The notes beneath the pieces were generated by a model. That model saw nothing but the letters and a program-made list of their open reading frames with translations, was not told where the DNA came from and ran no database searches. Source: a bacterium (GTDB taxonomy: Bacteria > Patescibacteriota > Patescibacteriia > Patescibacteriales > Patescibacteriaceae). From it: a stretch of DNA of 33,315 nt. Within the stretch, counting starts at the first letter, position 1; every line of letters starts with the position of its first letter. A program made the position numbers and the translations under genes. Location of the stretch: positions 1 through 33,315 of the forward strand of contig JAKAEX010000002.1 of assembly GCA_021819805.1 (NCBI GenBank). Direction: 5' to 3'. This document shows, one piece after another, positions 1 through 9,107 of the stretch.

Positions 1-2
1 TG

Positions 3-986
3 AGCCTGATTGTTTTAATCGGCTCCGGCAAAACAGCGGAAATTTTATTGCATGAATTTTCCACTAACAAAAAATTAGGTTATGAAGTGGTTAAGCGTTT
101 TGATAATTTCGGTTTGGAAGAAGCCAACGAATTGGAAACCATCCTTGGTTTTAAGGAAATTAACGAAGTTATTCAAAGCGATCTCAATTTGTCCAAGGCG
201 GAAATCTTGCGTCTGTATGATTTTGCCGACGAGCATCATCTGACTTTCAAATATGCGGCTGATCTTTTGGATACCAAGGTCTTGCGAGTGGAGGTTTCCG
301 AATTAGCCGGCGTGCCGATTGCCGAAGTTAAAAAAACCCCTTTGGACGGCTGGGGCAGGATTTTAAAGCGCTTGTTTGATATTATTGTTTCCTTGCTGCT
401 GATTATTATTACCAGTCCGATTCTGATTATCACGGCCATTTTGATTAAATTGGATTCTCGCGGTCCGGTTTTTTACAAAAATGAGCGAGTCAGTAAAGAT
501 GGCTTTTTCAAATTATTTAAGTTCCGTTCCATGGCCAGCCAATATTGCGTTGGTGATGAGTATGACAATAATCAACAAGCCTTGGCTTATGAAAAAGAAT
601 TGATCGCCAAGCAGAATACCAAAGAAGGCCCGGTTTATAAAATTGGCAATGACCCGCGCATCACTCGCGTTGGTCGATTTATTCGCCGTTGGAGCATTGA
701 TGAATTGCCGCAATTTTTTAATGTCTTCATGGGCAACATGAGCTTGGTCGGTCCGCGACCGCATCAGCCGAGAGAAGTGGAAAAATATCAGCTTCACCAC
801 AAGAAAGTTTTAACCATTAAACCGGGCATTACCGGCATGGCTCAAGTTTCCGGCCGCAGCGATCTAAGCTTTGAAGATGAGGTCAAGTTGGATACTTATT
901 ATATTGAAAATTGGTCAATTTGGCTGGACTTGGTTATTTTATTAAAAACCCCGATGGCGGTTTTACGCTCGCGAACAGCCGCTTAA
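3..986 (+). CDS. Undecaprenyl-phosphate sugar phosphotransferase (WcaJ/bacterial sugar transferase family), 5' truncated by window edge
   Basis: Open frame extends to the window start (SLIVLIGSGKTAEILLHEF...). C-terminal motifs LKRLFDIIVS, FKFRSM, DELPQFFNVFMGNMSLVGPRPHQPREVEKY and KPGITGMAQVSGRS are typical of the family. Confidence 0.93.
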   Translation, partial: SLIVLIGSGKTAEILLHEFSTNKKLGYEVVKRFDNFGLEEANELETILGFKEINEVIQSDLNLSKAEILRLYDFADEHHLTFKYAADLLDTKVLRVEVSELAGVPIAEVKKTPLDGWGRILKRLFDIIVSLLLIIITSPILIITAILIKLDSRGPVFYKNERVSKDGFFKLFKFRSMASQYCVGDEYDNNQQALAYEKELIAKQNTKEGPVYKIGNDPRITRVGRFIRRWSIDELPQFFNVFMGNMSLVGPRPHQPREVEKYQLHHKKVLTIKPGITGMAQVSGRSDLSFEDEVKLDTYYIENWSIWLDLVILLKTPMAVLRSRTAA

Positions 987-1039
987 GGCAGCTATGCCTT
1001 TTTGTCTTTTTTAAAGACTTTAGTGTAGAATTAATATAT

Positions 1040-1180
1040 ATGAGAGTCGCTTTAATTCATGATCATTTGGCCCAAGATGGCGGAGCCGAGAAAGCGACGG
1101 CGTGTGAGCCGTTGTCCCGGACAAGCGATGCGCCCATTGGCGCAGAGCGCGATCCGGGATCCATTAGTTATATTATATGA
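1040..1180 (+). pseudogene. 5' fragment of a GT4 glycosyltransferase (MRVALIHDHLAQDGGAEK...) truncated by an unrelated GC-rich sequence
   Basis: The first 18 codons encode the same peptide as the intact gene at 1177, but with several synonymous differences. After codon 18 the frame reads into a GC-rich palindrome and stops at the TGA overlapping the next ATG. Confidence 0.8.
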
Positions 1181-2283
1181 GAGTAGCCTTAATTCACGAT
1201 CATTTGGCTCAAGACGGTGGAGCCGAGAAAGTTCTCAGGGTGCTGGCGGAGATGTTTCCCGAAGCGCCGATTTTTACTATGCTTTACGAACCGGCTATGG
1301 TTGATAAATACTTTAAAAATAGAGTAATTGTTACTTCTATTATTCAACGGATGCCTTTTGGCGTAAGTCATTACAAATGGTTTTTACCATTTATGCCAAT
1401 GGCTGTGGAATTTTTTGATTTAACCGATTACGATTTGGTAATTTCTAATACTAGCGCTTTTGCTAAGGGTGTTATTACTAACACCAATACTTTACATTTG
1501 TGTTATTGTCATACGCCAACCAGATATTTATGGAGCGATACTCATTCTTATGTTAAGGAATTAAAGTTTAATAAGTATTTGAAAAAAATTGTCGCCCTAT
1601 CCTTAAATAAGATTAGGATTTGGGATCGAGTAGCAGCTGATCGGCCCGATTATCTTATCGGTAATTCGCGCTTTATTGCCCGACGGATTAGAAAATACTA
1701 TCGCCGACCAGCAGAAGTGCTTTACCCGCCGGTAGAAACAGATAAGTTTACTATCAGTCAAACTATCGGTGATTATTTTTTAGCCGGCGCTCGTTTAGTG
1801 CCATATAAGCGTTTTGATTTATTGGTTCAGACTTTTAAAGCCAATGGGCTTAAATTAAAAATTTTCGGTGAAGGGTCTGATGATTTACGTCTGAAAAAAA
1901 TGGCTGATGGCGCGACCAATATAGAATTTTTGGGTCGGGTTAGCGAAGAGGCTAAAAGTAAGCTGTATAGTGAAGCCTTAGCTTTTCTTAATCCTCAAGA
2001 AGAGGATTTTGGTATTACTATGGTTGAATCTTTAGCTTCTGGTCGGCCGGTTATCGCCTATAATAGTGGTGGCGCTCAAGATATTGTTGCCAACGAACAG
2101 GTGGGAATTTTGTTTGACGAACAAAACCCGGCCAGCTTAAATGAGGCCTTAGATAAATTTAAGCATCGACAGTTTGATCCTCAGGTTATTAAGGAATATT
2201 CCGAAAAATTCAGCGTCGATAGATTTAAAAAAGAAGTGCATCAATTGATTGAGAAAAAAATGAAGGAATTTAAAAGTAGCTAA
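1177..2283 (+). CDS. Glycosyltransferase family 4
   Basis: MRVALIHDHLAQDGGAEKVLRVLAEMFP N-terminus; C-terminal EEDFGITMVESLASGRPVIAYNSGGAQDIV donor-binding motif. Confidence 0.9.
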   Translation: MRVALIHDHLAQDGGAEKVLRVLAEMFPEAPIFTMLYEPAMVDKYFKNRVIVTSIIQRMPFGVSHYKWFLPFMPMAVEFFDLTDYDLVISNTSAFAKGVITNTNTLHLCYCHTPTRYLWSDTHSYVKELKFNKYLKKIVALSLNKIRIWDRVAADRPDYLIGNSRFIARRIRKYYRRPAEVLYPPVETDKFTISQTIGDYFLAGARLVPYKRFDLLVQTFKANGLKLKIFGEGSDDLRLKKMADGATNIEFLGRVSEEAKSKLYSEALAFLNPQEEDFGITMVESLASGRPVIAYNSGGAQDIVANEQVGILFDEQNPASLNEALDKFKHRQFDPQVIKEYSEKFSVDRFKKEVHQLIEKKMKEFKSS

Positions 2284-2285
2284 TT

Positions 2286-3431
2286 ATGATTATTGGTGTT
2301 GATGTTCGTGTATTATTGGGCGCTCAGTACAGCGGGATTGGTGAATACACGTTTAATTTGCTTACAGCCTTGATTAAAGAGGACAAGTCTAATGACTACG
2401 TCCTTTTTTATAATAGCGCCAAAGATTTAAGCGGACGCCTGCCGAAGTTTGATCAAGCTAATGTGAGCTATGTCGGCCGACGTTTGCCCAATAAATTGAT
2501 TAATTACGGTCTTTTTAAAACTTTGCATTGGCCGCGAGTTGACCAGCTGGTAAACAAACACTTTGATGTTTTTTGGATGCCCCACCTTAATTTTATGGCC
2601 TGGCCGATGGCTAAAAATTTTTTAACAGTTCATGATTTGTCGTTTCTCCGTTACCGAGAATTTTTTTCAGCGCATAATAATTTTTGGCACAATCAGCTTA
2701 AGGCGCCAAAACTGATTCAAGGAGCGGATAAAATAATCGCCATTTCCGCTAACACTAAACAGGATATTGTTGAATTAACCGGCGTGTCGCCGGACAAGGT
2801 GGCGGTTGTCTATTCCGGCGTGGCTGAGAGCTACAGCCGCTTAGAGCCGGCTGATCCGCGCTTAGTGGCGGTTAAAAATAAATATCAACTGCCGGCTAAA
2901 TTTATTTTATACTTAGGCACGATTGAACCCAGAAAAAATTTAGTTGGTTTGATTGAAGCCTATAATTATTTACGACAAACTTATCCAGAACTGGCGGAAT
3001 TTAAATTGGTTTTAGCCGGCGGCGATGGCTGGAAATTTAAAGCGGTTTATCAAGCGGCTAAAGTTTCACCCTTTAGCCAAGATATTAAATTTTTGGGTTA
3101 TGTGGAGGCGGAGGATAAGTGCCCGCTTTATAATTTAGCCAGCGTCTTTGCTTTCCCGTCTTTTTACGAGGGCTTTGGTTTTCCACCCCTGGAAGCCATG
3201 GCCTCAGGCACGCCGGTCGTGGCCAGCTTTGTTTCTTCTATTCCCGAAGTTCTCGGCACAGCCGGTTTATTGATTGACCCTTATGATTTGAGAGAAATCG
3301 GCGAAGCCTTAGCTCAAGTTTTGTTAAACCAAAACTTAGCAGATAGTTTAAGTCAAAGGGGTTTAGTTCGCGCTCAAGAGTTTACTTGGCAAAAAACAGC
3401 CAAGCAATATTTGGATATTTTTAACAATTAA
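2286..3431 (+). CDS. Glycosyltransferase family 4 (GT-B)
   Basis: GVDVRVLLGAQYSGIGEYTFNLL; YLGTIEPRKNLVGLIEAY; FPSFYEGFGFPPLEAMASGTPVVAS. Confidence 0.92.
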   Translation: MIIGVDVRVLLGAQYSGIGEYTFNLLTALIKEDKSNDYVLFYNSAKDLSGRLPKFDQANVSYVGRRLPNKLINYGLFKTLHWPRVDQLVNKHFDVFWMPHLNFMAWPMAKNFLTVHDLSFLRYREFFSAHNNFWHNQLKAPKLIQGADKIIAISANTKQDIVELTGVSPDKVAVVYSGVAESYSRLEPADPRLVAVKNKYQLPAKFILYLGTIEPRKNLVGLIEAYNYLRQTYPELAEFKLVLAGGDGWKFKAVYQAAKVSPFSQDIKFLGYVEAEDKCPLYNLASVFAFPSFYEGFGFPPLEAMASGTPVVASFVSSIPEVLGTAGLLIDPYDLREIGEALAQVLLNQNLADSLSQRGLVRAQEFTWQKTAKQYLDIFNN

Positions 3432-3434
3432 AAA

Positions 3435-3720
3435 TTGTCATCCCAGCGAAAGCTGGGATCCAGGGTTTATTTAGATAAATTGTCTATTACTGTAAATACG
3501 TTTTTGGTACTTAACTAAACGTATCTTTCCCACCTTTTTATAAAGGTGGGGCCAAAATCGCGCCTGGAATAAAATTAGCTATATTTTTTCGCTCTCGCTA
3601 ACATATTTTTTAACTCGCTATCGCTCAAACAGAAAAAATATGTAATGCTTCGCTCAAAAATATAACGCTAATTTTATTAGTGGCGCATTTTTATTTATAT
3701 AGACGCGGCCGGGATGACAA
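3435..3720. repeat. MITE-like intergenic element with 10-bp terminal inverted repeats TTGTCATCCC / GGGATGACAA
   Basis: Left end ttgtcatccc (3435-3444), right end gggatgacaa (3711-3720). The left end also forms a tcccagcgaaagctggga hairpin; an internal hairpin cccacctttttataaaggtggg is present. Confidence 0.6.
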
Positions 3721-3810
3721 AGTAAAATAACAGAGAATGTTGACATTTTTGGGCCACTTTGTTTTACTTTAATTAAGAATAAAATGTTTGTTAATTTTTT
3801 GGAGAAATGA

Positions 3811-4204
3811 AATGGGATTTTTAATCGTTCTTTGCAGTTTGTTGGCTGGTTGTGGGGGTTATTTGAGTATGTGGTCATACTATTCAAGAACACCAGCTGA
3901 GTCAGTTGGCTCCATTTTTTTGGAGTATGGAGTAGGATCCTTTGTATTTGCTCTTTCCCAGTGGTTGCTTTACAGGCATCGCGCCTATAGAAAAAATAAC
4001 ATCAGACGTTATCAACCCTGGCTGATGTTTATGGTCACAGTTGGAATTTATTTGTCCACTACTCTGTCGGGTTATAATTTTTATAACCATGTGAGCATTG
4101 AACTTGGAAATTTGATGGCTTACTTTGGCCTGGCGCTTGGTTTGATATTTTTATCAATCCAAATCAACTTATTACTACCAGAAGCTTTCGGCAGTGAATG
4201 CTAA
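3811..4204 (+). CDS. Hypothetical membrane protein (four predicted hydrophobic segments)
   Basis: ORF with ggag upstream of ATG at 3811; hydrophobic segments; followed by a terminator. Confidence 0.6.
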
Positions 4205-4211
4205 ACATTAA

Positions 4212-4247
4212 AAAAGCCTCGAAAATATTCGGGGCTTTATTTTTTTA
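4212..4247 (+). terminator. Rho-independent terminator
   Basis: aaagcctcgaaaatattcggggctttatttttt. Confidence 0.75.
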
Positions 4248-4268
4248 TAAATCGCAAATTAAAACCGA

Positions 4269-4314
4269 GATTGCCACGCGTCTCCGCCAGTTGGCGGATA
4301 CGCTCGCAATGACA
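4269..4314. repeat. Intergenic repeat of the 'GTCATTGCGAG...GTGGCAATCT' family (reverse orientation) with nested palindrome
   Basis: agattgccacgcgtctccgccagttggcggatacgctcgcaatgacag; related to 28118-28152; internal tccgcca-gt-tggcgga. Confidence 0.65.
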
Positions 4315-4319
4315 GAGGT

Positions 4320-5624
4320 CTATGGTTTCAGCCGATAAATAGTGCGGGGGAAAGGAATTGATTCGCGGACATGTTCCAAACCGCAAAGCCAGGTCACGAT
4401 GCGCTCCAAGCCGAAGCCGAAGCCGCCGTGCGGCACGCTGCCGTATTTTCTTAAATCCAAATACCAGTCGTAATTTTCCGGTTTTAAGCCGTAGTCAATA
4501 ATTCGGCGCTTCAGCGTGTCATAGTCTTCTTCGCGCTGGGAGCCGCCAATAATTTCGCCATAACCTTCCGGCGCCAAGAGGTCGGCGCATTCGGCCAAAT
4601 CCTGATTGTCAGCATTGCGCTTCATATAGAAAGCCTTAATTTTGGCCGGGTAGTTGGTGATAAAAATCGGCGCGTCATATTGCTTGGTTAAGAGAGTTTC
4701 ATCGTCGCCACCCAAATCCTCATCGGCTTTAATATCCGAACCGAGTTTTTGCAGGGCTTCAACTGCCTGGGCGTGAGTTAGTCGATAAAATGGTTTTTTG
4801 ATAATTTGTTCAAGAATGCTTGTGTCTCGCTCTAAAATTCTTAATTCATCTTGGTTATGCTTCAGGACTTCCATAGTCATAAACTTGATCAGCTCTTCTT
4901 GGATTTTCAAGTTGCCGTCTAAGTCGCAAAAAGCCATTTCGGCATCCATCATCCAAAACTCAGTCAGGTGGCGGCGGGTTTTTGATTTTTCCGCGCGGAA
5001 AGTCGGGCCAAAATCATAAACTCGGGCAAAAGCCGGCAGAGCCGCTTCCAAATAAAGCTGGCCGGTTTGCGAGAGGTAAGCTTCTTCATCAAAATATTTC
5101 ACCTTGAATAATTCAGTTGTATTTTCGCCGGCAGTCGGCGTCAAAATCGGTGAATCAATTTTGGTAAAATTATTAAGATTGAAATAATTATAGGTGGCCA
5201 AAATTAAGGTATTGCGCAGGCGCTGGATGGCCCATTGGCGTTTGGCGCGCAACCAAAGGTGTCGATTGTCCATTAAAAATTCAATGCCATGGTCTTTGTT
5301 GCCAATTGGCCACTCTTCGGAGATTTGGTAAAAATCAAAATCCTTGACGACGATTTCGTATTCTTCTTTTTTGGGATGTTTGTTAACTACGCCGCTTAAT
5401 TTGACTGAGGTTTCTTGGGTAGCTTGTTGGCTTAAGGCCCATTTGGCCTCGCTTAAATCGGTCGCTGACAGAACCGCCTGAATAAAGCCGGAGCCATCGC
5501 GGATTTGCCAAAAATTGATTTTACCCGAAGAACGCAGGTTATAGATCCAGCCATCAATCGTTACGGTTTGTCCGACATAGTCTTTAATGTTTGCCAAGAG
5601 AATTTTGCTTGCTGTTTTTGACAT
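4320..5624 (-). CDS. asnS: Asparaginyl-tRNA synthetase
   Basis: Class II motifs: DFGPTFRAEKSKTRRHLTEFWMMDAEMAF, GGSQREEDYDTLKRRI, GSVPHGGFGFGLERIVTWLCGLEHVRESIPFPR. Confidence 0.93.
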   Translation of the reverse strand: MSKTASKILLANIKDYVGQTVTIDGWIYNLRSSGKINFWQIRDGSGFIQAVLSATDLSEAKWALSQQATQETSVKLSGVVNKHPKKEEYEIVVKDFDFYQISEEWPIGNKDHGIEFLMDNRHLWLRAKRQWAIQRLRNTLILATYNYFNLNNFTKIDSPILTPTAGENTTELFKVKYFDEEAYLSQTGQLYLEAALPAFARVYDFGPTFRAEKSKTRRHLTEFWMMDAEMAFCDLDGNLKIQEELIKFMTMEVLKHNQDELRILERDTSILEQIIKKPFYRLTHAQAVEALQKLGSDIKADEDLGGDDETLLTKQYDAPIFITNYPAKIKAFYMKRNADNQDLAECADLLAPEGYGEIIGGSQREEDYDTLKRRIIDYGLKPENYDWYLDLRKYGSVPHGGFGFGLERIVTWLCGLEHVRESIPFPRTIYRLKP

Positions 5625-5726
5625 AATTTTAGGTTAATTATTTTCAGTTTAACCTTAATTTTGCCATTTGTCTACATTTGGCTAAGCTTAGTTGATTATT
5701 TGGCGAGCTAATAATATAATGCTTTC

Positions 5727-6515
5727 ATGTTGAAAGATATCATTATTATTAGAACTATTTTGTGGCTAAGTTTGGCCATTTTTGTCGCTTGGCTGATGTG
5801 GCAAGTCGTTGTGCCGCGCGGCCGAGTTGCCTATTTGACGGATAAACATCATCAGAGCGGTTTTATTGGTGATTTTGAGCCTCTTGGCAGCCTGGCTAAA
5901 GTTGACGGCCAAACAAAAATTATTGGTAATTCGGTTTATTTTACTGTCCGCACCCCGCGGCCGTTTAGCAAACTGAAACTCACTTTAAGCTATCGGCCAA
6001 GCGACCAATCGCTGATTGAGTTGGGTTTGCTGCAAAACGGCGACCAGGAAAATTATCAAGTTAAGCCGCTTTACCACCAAGTGATTAATAATTTATATCA
6101 CGCCAAGGATTGGGGCGTGATTGAAAACGGCCAAACGCTTTTTTTACAGCGTCAAGATGTCTATGACAGTCTTAAGCAATTTTTAGCCAAACCGCCCGCT
6201 GCCAGCGAGGTGGCGATTTATAATTATAAGTGGCCGAGTCAAGGTGTTAAAAAATTGGGCGAAGATAAAATATTAGATAAACAGATAAATTATGTCGTGG
6301 CCAATTATCAGCCGCCGACTATTTTGGCTGACGGCTATTATGAGAGCCAGGTGGAGTTTGATTTGGCTTCGGCCAAGCAAGAGCGGGGTGTTTATAAATT
6401 AAAATTGATCGTGCCGGGATTGGAATATAATGACAGCCAGCTCGGTTCAATCAGTATTGATTCAATTAAAGCCGAGTTTAGCGGCAAGACTTGGCGGGAA
6501 TTTTTTAAATTATGA
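5727..6515 (+). CDS. Hypothetical protein with N-terminal signal anchor
   Basis: 262-aa ORF, hydrophobic N-terminus (IIIIRTILWLSLAIFVAWLMWQVVV), soluble remainder. Confidence 0.65.
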   Translation: MLKDIIIIRTILWLSLAIFVAWLMWQVVVPRGRVAYLTDKHHQSGFIGDFEPLGSLAKVDGQTKIIGNSVYFTVRTPRPFSKLKLTLSYRPSDQSLIELGLLQNGDQENYQVKPLYHQVINNLYHAKDWGVIENGQTLFLQRQDVYDSLKQFLAKPPAASEVAIYNYKWPSQGVKKLGEDKILDKQINYVVANYQPPTILADGYYESQVEFDLASAKQERGVYKLKLIVPGLEYNDSQLGSISIDSIKAEFSGKTWREFFKL

Positions 6516-6697
6516 AAAAACTTATTTACCACTTAGCCAAAGAAGTTTTTCGGGTAATGACGGCCGGCAGCTTGATTTTTTTGTTGATGGAATTGGTTAA
6601 GCCGTGGTCGGTTTTGGCTTATTTGAATTGGCTGCTATGGTTGGTAATTTGGCTCGCAAGTGCTATAATAGCAATAGCTTTTAAGCCTAAGGCTTAA
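6512..6697 (+). CDS. Small hypothetical membrane protein
   Basis: 61-aa hydrophobic ORF overlapping the upstream gene stop by 4 nt. Confidence 0.5.
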   Translation: MKKLIYHLAKEVFRVMTAGSLIFLLMELVKPWSVLAYLNWLLWLVIWLASAIIAIAFKPKA

Positions 6698-6715
6698 TTT
6701 CTCTAAATAAATTAT

Positions 6716-7135
6716 ATGAAAACCAATTGCATTTTTTGCAAAATCATCAGCGGCGATATTCCGGCCTACAAAGTTTACGAGGATAGCTATGTTTTGGCTT
6801 TTTTGGATATCGCGCCGGTCAATCCCGGTCATGTTTTGGTTGTGCCCAAAATTCATTCGTCTAATTTGGATGACATTGACGAATTAATGCTGGGTTATTT
6901 AATGAAGGTTGTTCGGCTCATCGGCCGGTCTATGAAAAAAAGCTTGGGCGCCAACGGCTACAACGTTATTATTAATAACGGCGCCGTGGCCGGCCAGCTG
7001 ATTGACCATTGCCATGTCCATCTGATTCCGCGCCATCCCAAAGACGGCCTAACGCCTTGGCCGCAAGCCAAGTATAAAGACGACGAACCGAGAAAGTTGG
7101 CGGCTAAGATTAAAGCCAACGTGATTGTTTGCTAA
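6716..7135 (+). CDS. HIT family protein (histidine triad hydrolase)
   Basis: CIFCKIISGDIPAYKVYEDSYVLAFLDIAPVNPGHVLVVPK and the triad HCHVHLIPR. Confidence 0.93.
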   Translation: MKTNCIFCKIISGDIPAYKVYEDSYVLAFLDIAPVNPGHVLVVPKIHSSNLDDIDELMLGYLMKVVRLIGRSMKKSLGANGYNVIINNGAVAGQLIDHCHVHLIPRHPKDGLTPWPQAKYKDDEPRKLAAKIKANVIVC

Positions 7136-7138
7136 TTT

Positions 7139-8179
7139 ATGGCTCGAATATTATATGGCTTAAGCGGGGAGGGCTTCGGCCATGCTGCCAGAAGCAAGGA
7201 GGTTATTGATTATTTGCGGTCTCGCGGCCACGAAGTAAGTATTGCCACCCATGATCGCGGTCTTAAGTATTTGAGCGAATTTTATCAGGTTGAAAAGATT
7301 GGCGGCTTCAGTTTTGTTTATGAAAGCAATGAAGTTAAATATGCCAAAACTGTTTTTAGTAATTGGCTGAAACGAAAAGAAACCCTGGAGAGCCTTCAAC
7401 AGCTAAGCGGTTTGATAGAAGAACGGCAAATTGATTTGGTTATTTCCGACTATGAGCCACTGACAGCTTTGAGCGCCAAATTAAAACGACTGCCTTTAAT
7501 TTCTTTGGATAATCAGCACGTTTTGACCAAAACCAAGCTTGATTATCCGCGAGAACATAAGGCCTCTTTCTTAACCAACTCCTTGCTCAATCGTTTATTT
7601 ATCGTCCAGCCGAAAAATTATTTGATTTTAAGTTTTTTCCCTTGTCAGCCCAGAGGCGGCAAGGTTTTTGTTTTTAAACCGATTGTTAAAAGCGAGATAC
7701 TGTCAGCCAAGCCGACCATTGGCGATAAAATTTTAGTTTATTTAACCTCCGGCTTTGAGGGCGCGGCCGATGTTTTAAAAGATTTGCCGGCTGAGTTTAT
7801 AGTTTATGGCTTAAAGCGCGAAGGCCAAGACGGCAATCTGTTGTTTAAAAACATGGAGCGCGCCAGTTTTTCCGAAGATTTGATTAAGTGCCGAGCGGTA
7901 ATTGCCAATGCCGGCTTTGCTTTAATTTCCGAAGCCCTATTTTTGGCCAAACCTTATTTGGCCATACCGGCGGGCGCCCAGTTTGAACAATTTTTAAATG
8001 CCTATCATTTGGCCAAGCTCGGCTATGGCGCCACCAGCGAACAATTTACCGCCGAAGCGGTTAGTGATTTTTTAAACAAGCTGGAAGAATATCGCCAGCA
8101 CTTGGCCGGCGGTATGGAACCGGGCAATCAGCAGGTTTTTGCCAAGTTGGACGAGTTGATTGCGCTTTACGTTAAGTAA
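7139..8179 (+). CDS. GT-B glycosyltransferase, MGDG synthase/UGT-like
   Basis: ARILYGLSGEGFGHAARSKEVIDYLRSRGHEVSIAT; ANAGFALISEALFLAKPYLAIPAGAQFEQFLNAYHL. Confidence 0.82.
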   Translation: MARILYGLSGEGFGHAARSKEVIDYLRSRGHEVSIATHDRGLKYLSEFYQVEKIGGFSFVYESNEVKYAKTVFSNWLKRKETLESLQQLSGLIEERQIDLVISDYEPLTALSAKLKRLPLISLDNQHVLTKTKLDYPREHKASFLTNSLLNRLFIVQPKNYLILSFFPCQPRGGKVFVFKPIVKSEILSAKPTIGDKILVYLTSGFEGAADVLKDLPAEFIVYGLKREGQDGNLLFKNMERASFSEDLIKCRAVIANAGFALISEALFLAKPYLAIPAGAQFEQFLNAYHLAKLGYGATSEQFTAEAVSDFLNKLEEYRQHLAGGMEPGNQQVFAKLDELIALYVK

Positions 8180-8205
8180 AATTATTGTTAAAATATAAAT
8201 AGAAA

Positions 8206-8300
8206 ATTCTCCTCTTGAGAGGAGTACCCGTAGGGGGAGGTGTGTCCGGTAAAAGGTTAACACACCCCGGCCTACGGCCACCCCTCTGATAGAGGGGAAT
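8206..8300. repeat. Palindromic MITE-like element, about 40-bp imperfect terminal inverted repeats
   Basis: attctcctcttgagaggagtacccgtagggggaggtgtgt versus reverse complement of acacaccccggcctacggccacccctctgatagaggggaat. Confidence 0.7.
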
Positions 8301-8310
8301 AAATTAATTT

Positions 8311-9021
8311 ATGCCGGCCGACAAACAAATATTATTAGGCTTAACGACGACACCCGGCTCAAATTGGCGGGATAAAGTTGAGGAAATCAAGCAATTAAAT
8401 TTGCGCGAGGTGGCTTTGTTGCCAACGGCTTTGCCAACAGCCGATCGGCAAGTCTTATATAAATTACTGGAAGGAACAAACCTTGATTCAATTCCCTATG
8501 TTCACCTGCGAGATGATTTTACGACTGAAGAGGTTGATTATTTAGTGTCTCGTTTTAAGGTTAAAACTTTAAGCTGCCATGCCGACGTTAAGGGCTATGC
8601 GCTGTTGGATAAATTGCCAAAATATAACAGTCTGATTTGCGTGGAAAATTTTTCCGATGAAGGCGCTGACAAAATGTTTACACCGGACTATTTTGCCAAA
8701 CACCAGGTAAGCGGTTTGTGTCTGGACTTGGCGCACTTGGAGGAATCGCGGCGCACCAGCCAGCGGCACTTCAAGCGTTTAACCGCTATCTTGCAAAAAT
8801 ATCCGGCCATGGTGACTCATGTCAGCGGCACCAAAACCAGCGTCTTGTTTAAAATTTTTAATAAAACCTACGTTGACCACAGTTTGGATAGCTTGGCTGA
8901 CATGAATTATCTTAAACAATTTCCGCAAGCCTATTTTGCCAAAATAATCGTGATTGAACTGGAAAACTCCTTTTTGGAACAGCTGGAAGTTAAGAAGTTT
9001 TTGGAAACTATTATACAATAA
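8311..9021 (+). CDS. Hypothetical protein, possible TIM-barrel (sugar isomerase/endonuclease IV-like) fold
   Basis: 236-aa ORF; alternating beta/alpha pattern with VENFSD, GLCLDLAHL and THVSGTK segments; family not firmly recognised. Confidence 0.55.
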   Translation: MPADKQILLGLTTTPGSNWRDKVEEIKQLNLREVALLPTALPTADRQVLYKLLEGTNLDSIPYVHLRDDFTTEEVDYLVSRFKVKTLSCHADVKGYALLDKLPKYNSLICVENFSDEGADKMFTPDYFAKHQVSGLCLDLAHLEESRRTSQRHFKRLTAILQKYPAMVTHVSGTKTSVLFKIFNKTYVDHSLDSLADMNYLKQFPQAYFAKIIVIELENSFLEQLEVKKFLETIIQ

Positions 9022-9035
9022 ACAAGTATTAGATA

Positions 9036-9063
9036 GCGCCTCGTTTTTAGCGAGGCGTTTTTA
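9036..9063 (+). terminator. Rho-independent terminator
   Basis: cgcctcg-tttttag-cgaggcg-ttttt. Confidence 0.8.
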
Positions 9064-9107
9064 TTACCTTGATTTTTGTTAAAAAATAGGCTAAGATAAA
9101 ATAAAAT

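Noticed and set aside
911-1304. ORFs 911..1180 and 1059..1304 as genes
   Set aside because: They are read-through of the truncated glycosyltransferase fragment and GC-rich palindrome; no coherent protein.
3739-3775. TTGACA near 3740 as promoter of the 3811 gene
   Set aside because: No convincing -10 at a suitable spacing; left uncalled.
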